Shown here piece after piece: positions 34,001-44,369 of a stretch of DNA of 64,000 nucleotides. Origin of the DNA: Bursaphelenchus xylophilus. Lineage: Eukaryota; Nematoda; Chromadorea; Rhabditida; Aphelenchoididae. Position 1 is the stretch's first letter; the number at the start of each line of letters is the position of its first letter. Location: the NCBI GenBank assembly GCA_904066235.2, contig CAJFCV020000006.1:11718001-11782000 (forward strand), read 5' to 3'. The notes beneath the pieces were generated by a model. That model made no database searches and was not told where the DNA came from. It saw only the letters and a list, made by a program, of their open reading frames with translations. A program made the translations under genes and the position numbers.

Positions 34001-37000
34001 CTTCAAATATCGCAAAATTGACGAAAATAGTTTGAAAGCGACACTGACATGTCATTTACACTGTAAAAATTTCGAAACCCTATCTGATTTCTCACGTTTT
34101 TATCCATAATTTTTTGAAATGCATAAAATCTGACGTTTTTGTTCATAAATCTCTAAAAACGATTGGAAATTGATAGCAAATGTGGATAAATAAGATTAAA
34201 AGATTATTCACAGTCTAAAAGTTCCAACTCGCATTCAAAATTCTAACGTTTTTTACATAATTTTTTGAAATGCATAAAATTTGACGTTTTTTGTCCATAA
34301 TTGCTTAAAATGACGCGAAATTGACGAAAATAGTTTGAAAATGACACTGACATGTCATTTACACTCTAAAAATTTTAAAACCCTATCTAATTTCTCACGT
34401 TTTTATCCATAATTTGCGAAATGCATAAGATTTCACGTTTTTGTCCATAAACCTCAAAATTTTGACGTTTTTGCTCCATAAAATATTTGGAATATATTCG
34501 TAGTTCCCAATACTCTAAAAAACCATCCCAAAACTTTACTATTATAACTAAAAAAAAACGCAAAATTCCGATTTTTTCCCCAATTGCGGGAAATCTACCG
34601 TAACCTACCTTACAAATCAATGGGTCATAATAGATCGAAATCTCCGACCCCTCGGTGATTCCAGAGTCGCATCGAATGCCTTGGACCTTGTGTTTCGGCT
34701 CCACATACTTACTGAGTCGGCCAATCGAGGGCAATCCGAACTCTTTGTATGGGTCCTGCAGTAATATAGTCATCAAAAAAAATGATCAAATTTTTGTTAA
34801 AATCTACTCCAAAATCCCTACCTCAGCATACACTCTGCTCTCAAAGGCCCATCCGTTGATTCCCACGTCGTTTTGGGCGAAATTCAACTTGTGCCCGTAG
34901 GCAACGCGGAGCATCTGTTGGACCAGATCCACGCCCGTGATTTGCTCCGTAATTGGATGCTCCACCTGCAGACGGGTGTTCATCTCGAGGAAGTAGAAAT
35001 TGCGCTGAGAATCGACCAGGAACTCCACCGTTCCGGCCGAATCATAGCCCACGGCATGAGCAAGTTGGATGGCTGGAAAGAAATGCGAATTACTCTGTAA
35101 AAACAACGGTAGTACTGGTTGAGTGATGTATCATTTTGACGCCTAGAGACAGTAGTTTTATATAGTTTAATAACCAACTTTCGTTTTCTGCACTGAGGGC
35201 AAAAATGTTCAAAAATTTGAAAAAATTCGAGTTATCCTTTAGGTCCAAAAAGAAAAGTGAAATTACTCCGTAAAAACAACGGTAGTATTGGTCGAGTGAT
35301 ATATCATTTTGAAGCCTAGGGACTGTAGTTTTATATAGTTTAATACTTAATTTTTTTTCTCTGCCCTCAGGGCAAAAACGTTCAAAAATTTGAAAAAATT
35401 CGAGTTATCTTTTAGGTCCAAAAATAAAAGTGATATTACTCCGTAAAAAAACGGTAGTACTAGTTTTGTGATATATCCTTTTGACGCCTAGAAACTGTAG
35501 TTTTACACCCAATTTTTGTTTTTTGCCCTCAAGGAAAAAATGTTATAAAATTTCAAAAATTCTAGTTATCCTTTAGGTCCAAAAAGAAAAGTGATATTAC
35601 TCAGTAAAAATAGAGTGAGTACTAAGTGAACTATATATCACTTTGAAGCCCAGGCCATCTAGTTTCATAATCTATAATGGTTTTCGATCCTCTGCAATCC
35701 AAGTCTTAGCGTCCCTTCTGCTTGGCATTCTGTTGCAAGAGTCGCAAAAGAGGCAAAACTCGTAAACTAGCTTCTGCAAACAAAATGCAGACCGAATGGG
35801 CTCCAAAGCATACATTTTCATCAATTTCATATATTATCCATGACAATTTTTGATTTTTTTTTGCATTTTCGGTCTCAAAAAAGGATTTTAATCACTCCCA
35901 AAAGGTCTAAAATAGCTTTTACACACTAAATACTGCCCAAGTAGACTCAAAAATATCTACTTTTTATCAATTTCATATATTATCCATGACAATTTTTGAT
36001 GATTTTTGGCTCAAAAAACTATTTTAATCACTCCCAAAAGGTCTAAACTAGCTTCAATAAACTAACTTATGCCAGAAAAAACCCAAAAATGTCTACTTTC
36101 ATCAATTTCATATATTATCCATGACAATTTTTGATGATTTTTGGTTCAAAAAAGAACTTCAATCACTCCCAAAAGGTCTAAACCAGCTTCTACCAACTAA
36201 ATTCTGCCCGAAAAAACTCAAAAATATATACTTTCATCAATTTCATATATTATCCACGGAAATTTTTGATGATTTTCGGTCTCAAAAAAGGATTTTAATC
36301 ACTCCCAAAAGGTCTAAACTAGCTTCTACAGGTCTTATACTCCTTGATTCTTTCCTGAAACCCACCCTGTTCGCCCATTTTCCTTCTAGTTTCCTCGTCC
36401 AAAAACGAAGAGGGTGCTTCTTCGATGACCTTCTGATTTCGCCGCTGAACCGAGCACTCCCTTTCATTCAGATATACTCCATTTCCGTGCTTATCGCAGA
36501 GGACTTGGAGCTCAATGTGGCGGGGGTTGTCGATGAACTTTTCGAGGAGCATTCGGTCGTCGCCGAAGGAGGAGGCGGCCTCCTGCTTGGAGAGGCGGAA
36601 CCCTTCGCGCGCCTCCTTCTCGTTCCACGCGATCCGCATGCCCTTGCCGCCGCCGCCCGCCGACGCCTTGATCATCACCGGGTAGCCAATGTCTTTGGCC
36701 TTGCGCACGCAGTCGTCCTCGTCCTGGAATCGGCGATTTTTTGAGGGGAAAATGGGATTTTTCAAAAATTTTGGCGAAAAAACGGAAAATTTAAACTTTT
36801 TGGAAAAAAATTAAATTTTTGATGACAAATCGAGATTTTTAGGGGACAAAAAATGTGAGGTTACAAATCAATCTTCTGACATCAATTTACAGCTCTTTTT
36901 CCCCCTGGAATTGGCGATTTTTGGCGAAAAAATGGGAATTTTCGGAATTCTTGGCGAAAATAGGGATTTTTGAGGAAAAAGTGTAATTTTCGATGGGAAA

Positions 37001-39560
37001 CCGAGATTTTTAGAAGACGAAACATTTCTTAGGTTATAAATCAACCTTCTGACATAAATTTAGGGCACTTTTGGTCCTAAAATTGGCGATTTTTTGGAGG
37101 AAAAATGGGAATTTTCCAAAATTTTGGCGGAAACCAGGGATTTTCGAGGGAAAATAGCAATTTTCGATAAGAAATTGAGATTTTTAAGGGACAAAAAACT
37201 TCGAGGTCACACATGAAGGTCCTCGAATAAATTTACAGCACTTTTTTCCCATTGAAATTGGCAATTTTTGGTGGGAAAAATGGGAATTTTAGAAAGAAAC
37301 GATGTTTTTTCACAAAAAGCTCCAAATTTTCGACCTTATCGTATAAAAAACGAACCTTTCTACTTCTCAAAATTTGGTATATGAAGCCTAAAATTATTTC
37401 CCATCCAATTTTCCATATCAATTTTCCAAAAAATCCCCAAAAATCATCAAAAAAATGATGATTTTTGGAGCGAAGTTGCAAAAAACCTCAAAATGTCTCA
37501 AATTTCTGCAAAAAAATCGACTCACTTTGATGACCCCATCGAATCCGGGGATCAGATTGACTCTGGCTTGACCGGCGATCTGTTTGGAGCGGATCTTGTC
37601 GCCCATTTCTTCGATCGCTTTCGGGTTTGGGCCGATGAAAGTGACGCCCGCTTTGGTCAATTCGGCCGCGAAATGCGTGTTCTCGGAGAGGAATCCGTAC
37701 CCGGGATGGACCTGAAATACAAGCATAGAGCTTGAAAAACAATCCTACATTACCATGGCTGGATATTTCGGATTTTACATTGCCATATTTCATTACCGAA
37801 AAAAAATTTTTTTTTTACAAAATTTCTATTTTTTCTTCGTGAAAAATCAAAAAAAGGAAATAGATTTGTTGAAAATAGGTTTAATTGCAAATTTGATTTT
37901 TTAAATTTTTTCTAGGAAAAATGGCAAAAAACTTTAAAATAATCGGGAAATCCAAAAATTTTCGCTCAAAAAATTGGCAAAAATTTAAAAAAAATCAAAA
38001 ATTTCTCTCTCCGTAACTTCCCATTATTTTTTCCAAATTTTTTCCAGAAAAACAAATCCAAAAATTCAAAAAAAAATCAAAAAAATTCAAAAAATTTTCG
38101 CTGAAAAAATGGGTAAAAATTTTCTAAAATTAAAAAACTATGCCTTTATAAGTTCGCCTTATTTTTTGATTTTTTTCTGCAAAAAATTTTGAAAAATTCA
38201 AAAAAATCCAAAAAAATTCAAAAAATTTTCGCTCGAAAAATCGGTAAAAAACAGTTCTAAAAGTCCATAAAACCTTTCTCGACAAATTCAAAAAAAAATT
38301 TTTTTTTTCAAAAAATTCGAAAATTTCAAAAAATCCCAAAAATCTCAAGAACTCACAGCCTGCGCTCCCGTCTCCTTCACCGCCTGCAAGATTCGGTCCA
38401 TTCTCAGATAGGAGTCAGCGGTGTTGGCGGTGCCCACACAAATGGCTTCGTCGGCGCTTCGGACATGCAGCGAATGGGAGTCGACGTCCGAATGGATGGC
38501 CACAGTCTTGATTCCCATCGCTTTGGCCGTCTTGATCACTCGGCATGCGATCTCGCCGCGGTTCGCAATCAGGATTTTCTCGAATTTGGGCTCAGCCGGA
38601 TTGATGGGATCCAGTTTGTAGACATCTTGGGGGTAGTTGGACACGCTAGAAAAAACATAAAATTTTTTTTAAAAAACGTAATTTTGAAGATAAAAAGTCG
38701 CTCAAAATTTAATTATAGGCCTCAAAACGGGCTAAAAACTCATCTCTATGATACTGCAACAAAAATTTTCTTTAGAAATTCAAAATTCCCTGCAAAATAA
38801 AAAATGTTTGGCATTCTGTTTCAACCTTCAAAATTAGGTAGCCTGAAGGTGTAAGTGCAAATTTTGCATGAATTAACCATGAGTGTTTTCTCTAGCTTTT
38901 ATTTTCACCATCTTACTTTTTGAAATTCAAATTTTCGCCAAAATAAAAAAGTTTTGGCATTCTGTTTCAACCTTCAAAATTAGGTAGCCTGAGGGTGTAA
39001 GTGCAAATTTTGCATGAATTAACCATAAGTGAACCATAAGTGTTATCTCTAGCTTCTATTTTCACCATCTTACTTTTTGAAATTCAAATTTCCCGCGAAA
39101 ATAAAAAAGTTTTGGCATTCTGTTTCAGTCTTCAAAATTAGGTAGCCTGAGGGTGTAAATGCAAAATTTGCATGTAATCAACCTGAAAATTTTCTCTAAC
39201 TTCTATTTTCACCATCTTACTTTTTGAAATTCAAATTTCCCGCCAAAATAGAAAAATTTTGGCATTATGTTTCAACCTTCAAAATTCGACATCCTAAGGG
39301 CGAAAGTGTTAAATTCTCAAATACTAACCCTAAAAATTTGCTGTAAGCTCCATTTCTCCTATCCTACTTTTCAAAATTTAAATTTTCCGCCAAAATAAAA
39401 AATCTTGGCATTCTGTTTCAACTGCAAAAATATGTCGGAAAAACGCTGCATAGAAAAAATTAAGCAAATTTGTTGCCGGAACGCACCTTGGAACCGCACT
39501 GTAGCAACGAGTAAGTCGAAAATGAGCCGATCGGAGGCGGACCAGTCTGTGTCGAAGCAT
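31046..39560 (-). CDS. pcca-1: Propionyl-CoA carboxylase alpha subunit, mitochondrial
   Basis: Exons 39560-39487, 38645-38357, 37711-37526, 36723-36366, 35072-34822, 34755-34609, 33757-33448, 32988-32810, 32258-32034 and 31192-31046 give 721 residues (human 728). The start [19 protein letters not shown] is basic and amphipathic, a mitochondrial targeting peptide. The biotin carboxylase domain has [23 protein letters not shown], the ATP-grasp loop [12 protein letters not shown] and catalytic [11 protein letters not shown] (about 332-342). The C-terminal biotinyl domain has VIEAMKMQN with biotin on Lys687, 35 residues from the end. It carboxylates propionyl-CoA to methylmalonyl-CoA with the beta subunit, in valine, isoleucine, methionine, threonine and odd-chain lipid breakdown. 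Nearly every long intron carries its own repeat. Confidence 0.97.
31232..31932. repeat. Large palindrome in the last intron of pcca-1
   Basis: GATTGGGGAAACCAAAAATT on the left and AATACTTTTCGGTTTCCCCA on the right mark the ends. The arms are about 340 bp and converge near 31590 on repeated TAGTACTATATAGTACTA words. No TA-flanked transposon ends and no coding frame are recognised. The pre-mRNA of this intron would form a long hairpin. Confidence 0.9.
32261..32805. other. pcca-1 intron 8, word-rich non-coding DNA
   Basis: The intron holds several copies of CCTTATTTTAGG-type words (about 32435, 32590, 32725) and GATGTCTAAACC. No ordered tandem unit or gene is seen. Confidence 0.5.
33000..34480. 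repeat. Tandem array in pcca-1 introns 6 and 7, ATGCATAAAATTTGACG unit
   Basis: The phrase ATGCATAAAATTTGACGTTT recurs about eight times (about 33047, 33180, 33346, 33816, 33969, 34124, 34272, 34422), mostly 135-165 bp apart. Some units also have TTTGAAAGTGACACTGACAT. The array lies on both sides of exon 7 (33757-33448), so the same family expanded in two neighbouring introns. Confidence 0.88.
35085..35640. repeat. Tandem array in pcca-1 intron 4, about 172 bp unit, about 4 copies
   Basis: The phrase ATTACTCCGTAAAAACAACG, or its variants, with GGTAGTACT recurs at about 35090, 35263, 35436 and 35596. Units include TAGTTTTATATAGTTTAATA and CGAGTTATCCTTTAGGTCC. Confidence 0.87.
35815..36310. 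repeat. Second tandem array in pcca-1 intron 4, about 130 bp unit, 4 copies
   Basis: The phrase ATCAATTTCATATATTATCC followed by ATGACAATTTTTGATGATTT recurs at about 35820, 35966, 36101 and 36236. Each unit has TTTAATCACTCCCAAAAGG or its close variant. It abuts exon 4. Confidence 0.88.
36725..37265. repeat. Tandem array in pcca-1 intron 3, about 175 bp unit, about 4 copies
   Basis: The phrase GGAATTGGCGATTTTTGGCG, in variants, followed by AAAAATGGGAATTTT recurs at about 36727, 36907, 37080 and 37252. Units share a GAGATTTTTAGGGGACAAA-like block. Confidence 0.82.
37790..38340. repeat. Low-complexity A/T tract in pcca-1 intron 2
   Basis: Runs of AAAAATTCAAAAAAATC and AAAAATTTTCGCTC fill the intron. 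No ordered unit and no gene is seen. Confidence 0.75.
38775..39425. repeat. Tandem array in pcca-1 intron 1, CTGTTTCA-bearing unit
   Basis: TTTGGCATTCTGTTTCAACC or a variant recurs five times. The CTGTTTCA core is at 38816, 38962, 39120, 39267 (ATGTTTCA) and 39413. The period is 146-158 bp. The units also carry AAATTAGGTAGCCTGAGGGT and CACCATCTTACTTTTTG. Confidence 0.9.
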
Positions 39561-39774
39561 GGCCTCTGAAAATTTAATTTCAATAAAAAAATCATTACAA
39601 AAAACCATTTCAAACTTATTCGTTAACCTTTTAGAGGTTACAAAATTCAAAAATAAACTCTAATTTTAGAAAAAAAAATGCCTAAAATAAGGTTCAAATC
39701 AGTTAAAATAAAGTGAAAACCCCATAAAATAAGCGAAATTATAGACTTATTAGCAATTTAAGAGTGTATAGAGC

Positions 39775-40311
39775 ATGTTTAAAACGTCTTGCGATCAAGG
39801 ACAGTTCAAAAAAATCCATTTTCTATCCATCTTTAATCAAAAAATTCGGTCTCATAAAAAAACTGACGGGCTAGAAGAAAATCTCAAAATTTTTGCAGCG
39901 TTGCCCTTAAAACGCCCTAGAAATCGTCACATGTTGCGGACAAATCTTGAATGGACAATAAACGAAAACCCCCGTGTCTTCAGCAATCCAATTTCCCACA
40001 TTCTTTATATCCGACGCTTTTTAAACGGGTCTCTTTTTCGCTTCCTTCGATCAATGAACACTGAATGCACCCCGAAGAATTGCGTTTTCGGGCTGATCAA
40101 TCTGGCTGCTCGATGGGTTGTAACGACGGACGGCATGTTGAAAGTTGGTGTTTCGGTTGTTTATAGGGATCAATGTTTCTTGAAGGAGCAATGCTTTGAA
40201 AACTGTTTGAAATCAGCATCGAAAACGAAGCCAATTTGCAAGGGATTGTCTTTATTCTATATTTTGTTAGATTACTCCGCAAAAATAGTGGAGAATAACG
40301 AGATACAGTGA
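39775..40311 (+). other. Unrecognised 178-codon open frame
   Basis: An ATG-started frame of 178 codons, long for such AT-rich DNA, reads through no repeat that I recognise and stops just inside a MITE. It contains a cysteine-rich C-terminal part (CFLKEQCFENCLKSA). No family, signal or clear splice partners were recognised. It may be a gene remnant or chance. Confidence 0.25.
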
Positions 40312-40549
40312 AGGAGCTGATCCAGTGGCAGAAAACGTATCATTTTGCATCCGGGAGGTATCAAAAATGTGGCAAAATGCTTCCTTCTCCAAGTGAAAAA
40401 ACTTCGTTTTGAAGGGCTCCCTCACAAAAAGAGCGGGCTTTTGAAATCGAAGTTTTTACACTTGGAGAGGGAGGTATTTTGCTACATTTTGTGATACTTG
40501 CTGGATGCAAAATGATACGTTTTTTGCCACTGGATCAAGTCCTCCACTG
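40306..40549. mobile_element. Mariner-type MITE, family M, copy 2
   Basis: It begins CAGTGAAGGAGCTGATCCAG just after TA and ends CTGGATCAAGTCCTCCACTG. The inner arms match the other M copies (ATTTTGCATCCGGGAGGTAT). Confidence 0.87.
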
Positions 40550-40734
40550 CAGGAGGAATGCTGTTTGTTCATGAGCATATATGAATGTTGTGACAACGTC
40601 TGCGTGGCTCTCAAAAAGCGACACATTCAACAGAAGGAACTATGTGCCATATGCTTCAATGATGCCTTTATGCCTTCAATTGTAACGATGTTTTTTATTG
40701 TGAATTTTGTCAAATTTGACGGACCGATGGCCTA

Positions 40735-41445
40735 CAGGGTAGTCCACAAAGTCCTACCTATTCTGTTTACCTTCACAGTTCAGAATGAACATGGTCCAGG
40801 AAAAGGGCTGAGCGTCTTGCTGTTTATAGAGGCCACCGGATTCATTATTATTGTGAATTTTGTCAAATTGGCCGGAACAACAGTCTACAGGGTAGCCATA
40901 AAGTCCTATCTATTTTGTTCGTCGAATTTGGGTTTATAGAGGCAGCTGGACTTAGATTTGGCATCCAAAACCTTGCACTGCGTGATACAGGGTGGTCTAC
41001 AAAGTCCTCTCTAGTTTGTTTGTCGAATAACTCGGTAACAGCTCCACAAAATTTTAGAAAAAATATATTTTTGCAATCTTAAGACCAAAGGGATTACAAA
41101 AATATAAATTTTTCAAAATTCTGTAGGGCCGTTACCAGGTTATTCGGCAAACAAACTGGGAAGGACTTCACCACCCTGTATAACGTCGCCGCAGTGCAAG
41201 GGTTTGGATGCCAAATCCAAGTCCAGCTGCCTCTATAAGCCGCAAGACAGTCAAATTCGACAAACAAAACAGGTAGGACTTTATGGACTACCCTGTAGCC
41301 TGTTGTTCCTGCCAATTTGACAAAATTCACAGTAATAATGAGTCCGGTGGCCTCTATAAACAGCAAGACGCTCAACCCTTTTCCTGGACCATGTTTATTC
41401 TGAACTGTGAAGGTAAACAAAATAGGTAGGACTTTATGGCCAGTA
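40735..41445. mobile_element. Concentric nest of mariner-type inverted ends
   Basis: Forward copies of CAGGGTRGTCYACAAAGTCC-like ends lie at about 40737, 40888 and 40990. The inverted partners lie at about 41181, 41280 and 41430. The arms between them also pair (GAACATGGTCCAGGAAAAGG against its inverse near 41375), so the whole 0.7 kb folds around a centre near 41085. No transposase was recognised. Confidence 0.85.
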
Positions 41446-42310
41446 TATGTCTTTTCTATTTTTTTTATACATATTCTTCCCTTTTCGATCTCACACGTCC
41501 TCAAAACCTCCCACTGATAATGTACATGCTTTATCTGAACTCCGAATAAAATAACTTTTGCCAATATCAAAGAAAAAAATACAATACAGTTGATTAAAAT
41601 ATTAGTGGTCGGATAACCAACGAGAAAAAAAAGAGAGAGAGAGAGGGAAAGCGAAACAAATCCGTCGTAACATCTGAGATGAGCGTGGAGATGTGCAATG
41701 TGTTGTATTTATGTTGGGTTCGAAGTTTTATGGATTGAGACGGAAACATTGGAGTAGTAACTTTAGAGCGGTTATAAGCGTGCATTGACTATCTTTTGTT
41801 GTAAGCGTTTTGGGAGGGCTAGAAGCGGCGTGGGGGCGTCTTAGAAGCCGCTGGTTCATGAAGTTGTCAAATTTTGGTGATTTCCAAAAAATTAAGTTAC
41901 CAGTAACTTCCATGCTCCCTCCCTGCTTCCAGCCTCCCATCACAAAAAAAGCAGAGTAAAATAAATGGAGTATTAAAAATGACCGTCGTCCCGTGGGGAT
42001 ATGAAAGGATGTAAGACCACTACTTTTAGTACACATACAATAAACAATCGACCTTTTCTGTGGAGAGAGAAAAGTTAGCCCGTCTGTAGCATAAATTCAT
42101 CGTCAGCGTGAAAATTTCAAAACAAAAAATTAAGATTAAAATGTTGTAAAAATTGGGAGACTAAAACAGTTGCTTAAAGTGTACGGCGAGGTAAAAATGG
42201 CACTGTGTTTTGTTGGGGGTTTTTTGGGGGGCGAGAAAATTGTCGGGGGGAAGGGAAGAGCGTTAAAACTTTTGCATCTGAGAGTTTAGGAATTTCGACT
42301 TGTGTAGGTA
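41446..42310. other. Non-coding stretch, no gene seen
   Basis: There is an AGAGAGAG tract near 41632-41650 and otherwise unique AT-rich DNA. Open frames are short and unsupported. Confidence 0.45.
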
Positions 42311-42544
42311 CAGTGGCGGACCTGTTCCTGTGACAAAAAACGTATCGTCTTGCGTCTGGGGAGGAGCCAAAATTCCGCAAAATACCTCCCTTCTGTAGGT
42401 AAAAAATCACTGTTTTGAAAGCTCTTCAAATCTCTTCAAAGCAGTGATTTTTTACCTATAAAAAAAGAGGTATTTCGCGGCATTTTGATTCCTTCCCAGA
42501 TGTAAGACGGTACGTTTTTTGCGGCAGGAACAGAGCCGCCACTG
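42311..42544. mobile_element. Mariner-type MITE, family M, diverged copy 3
   Basis: It begins CAGTGGCGGACCTGTTCCTG after TA and ends CAGAGCCGCCACTG. The centre AGCAGTGATTTTTTACC pairs with its inverse. Confidence 0.8.
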
Positions 42545-42629
42545 CGGTTGAAAAGAAAGGAGCGCTCCGGACGGACGTTCGGGTCAATGCAACACCACCG
42601 GGTATATGTTGAGGCAATCCGCCGCAGGG

Positions 42630-42832
42630 CTTCACGGAAACTCGGCAGAGTGAAATTGGACAGAGTGAAACAGAAGGAAATTGGACAGAGCGAAACTGGA
42701 CAGAAACTCGACAGATTTTCTTCACTGCGAAAATCTGTCGAGTTTCCCTCCATCCAGCTTCCATACTCTGTCCAATTTCCTTCTGTTTCACTCTGTTCAA
42801 TTTCACTCTGTCCAGTTTCCACGAAGCCGCGA
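42630..42832. repeat. Hairpin of GGACAGAGTGAAA repeats
   Basis: The left half repeats GTGAAATTGGACAGAGTGAA and related words. The right half is the inverse (TTTCACTCTGTCCAGTTTCC). The arms are about 90 bp around AATCTGTCGAGTTT near 42735. Confidence 0.85.
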
Positions 42833-44369
42833 GGAGCGTCCCTGGACCCATTCTAAGGCTGACCGTTTTCCAAGGCTGATTTTGAGGAAAAAAAATTTGC
42901 AACGAAAACCCCCGCTGATCAAGAGAATGGAAACTTTGGAAAAAAGCGACGAAACAGAGAGAAGACGATGAATTTGAGAACATGATTGTGATTGTATTCG
43001 AGGAGGAGGAGAAAGAGCATGACCACAGTAATCGAAATGAGTGCAAACAAAAGGAACCTGGAACATTTCTAGAGGCGACATTTTCGGCGGCACCGAGCGC
43101 ATACATATGTAAATTTTTCGGGGGACGATAGGGAAAGTTGGGACAGGAAAACAATTTCTACGTTGTCTATAACAAAGCCCTTCAAAAATTGGAAAAAAAT
43201 CCCACAAAAGTTGAAATTTTTGGTCCCGCCACGAAAACATGATCCCTCTGGCATTGCAAACTTTCCATTTCAAATTGAATCCCCTTTCACCAAGTCACTA
43301 AATACGACAAAATAATTGCAAAACCCCTTCAAAAATCGCAAAATTCCCTCAAAAATCGAAAAATTCCCCAACTTTTCCCGAACTCGTCCCTATATCACCC
43401 TAAGGGCCGCGGCTTTCCGCGCCATCTTACAATAAAAAAGAGACAAGCACTAGAGTAAACAAAGTTTAGTTTGTGTTTCGCAATGTTCTGAACAGTACCG
43501 CGCAATACATGATGAGAAGTCCAAGTCTAAGGAGTAGATTAAGGTATGCTGAAGGTGGGCAAATGCAGTAATGGCTTCGAATACGTGATGGGTATTTGTT
43601 ATTCGGTCGAGATCTTCAAATTTTTGGTCAAAACTTTAGATTCCATCCAAAAATTTTACAATTTTACCTTATTTTAGGTAATTCTTTAGCTAAAACAAGC
43701 TGAATCTCGCTTGTTTTTTCTACTCTCCTATTCTAAATGCTATTTCCTTTCATTCTACGCCACTAAGTTTCTAAATCAATCAAAATTTCGTTTAAAATCT
43801 CCAAAAATTATATTACACATGACAAAAACTTTCAAAAAAGTCCAAAAACCTCAAAATCCTCGAAAAAATCGCGAAATTCTATAAGATACTGGAAGATCCA
43901 ACCGAATCAAAAAAAAACCAGGGACCCACCCGTCGTATTCGCAAAGACTTTACTGCACAAACTTGACGAAAAAAGTTGATGGGATATACAAATATTACAT
44001 TGAATGTTATTAAATATCAGGCGTTCGGATCACACTTGAGAATGGAGAGTGGTGAGAAAGGCATAATATGAACTTGTGGTTAAAATCGAAAAAAAAATTT
44101 CGGGAAAATTTGCATAAAAAGAGCAGTTGGACTGGGCGAGATGAGAGAGGGGGAAACATGGTTAAAAAAAGAGTGGAAAACATTTCGGGGGGCTACACGT
44201 GTCTCGATTGATTAAAGGTTGTCTCGTTCAGATTTCTTCCGGTTCTATGATGAGAGTTGTGGGGGGTGTTATATGACTTCTGAGGACTGTTTACAAGGCA
44301 ATGGTTCGATTCGAATGCTTTCAGAGAGATATCGAGTGGGGGATGAGCTGATTCTTTTTGCTGGCACAC
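42833..44369. other. Intergenic region 3' of ain-1
   Basis: It contains GTCCCGCCACGAAAACATGA at 43223, the promoter-type word also seen near profilin B and CacyBP, followed by CTGGCATTGC and TTTCCATTT. This hints at an unannotated transcription start. Long overlapping frames near 42460-43270 cover the hairpin and MITE and were not accepted as genes. The 3' UTR of ain-1 must end in this region; no clear signal was chosen. Confidence 0.4.

Noticed and set aside
40505..40939. 144-codon plus-strand frame with an internal repeat
   Set aside because: It reads through the MITE end and two copies of the same transposon terminus, which explains the repeated peptide.
42456..43273. Overlapping minus-strand frames up to 232 codons
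   Set aside because: They run through a MITE arm and a repeat hairpin, several frames are open together, and the peptide is Ser/Phe-rich low complexity without a family match.
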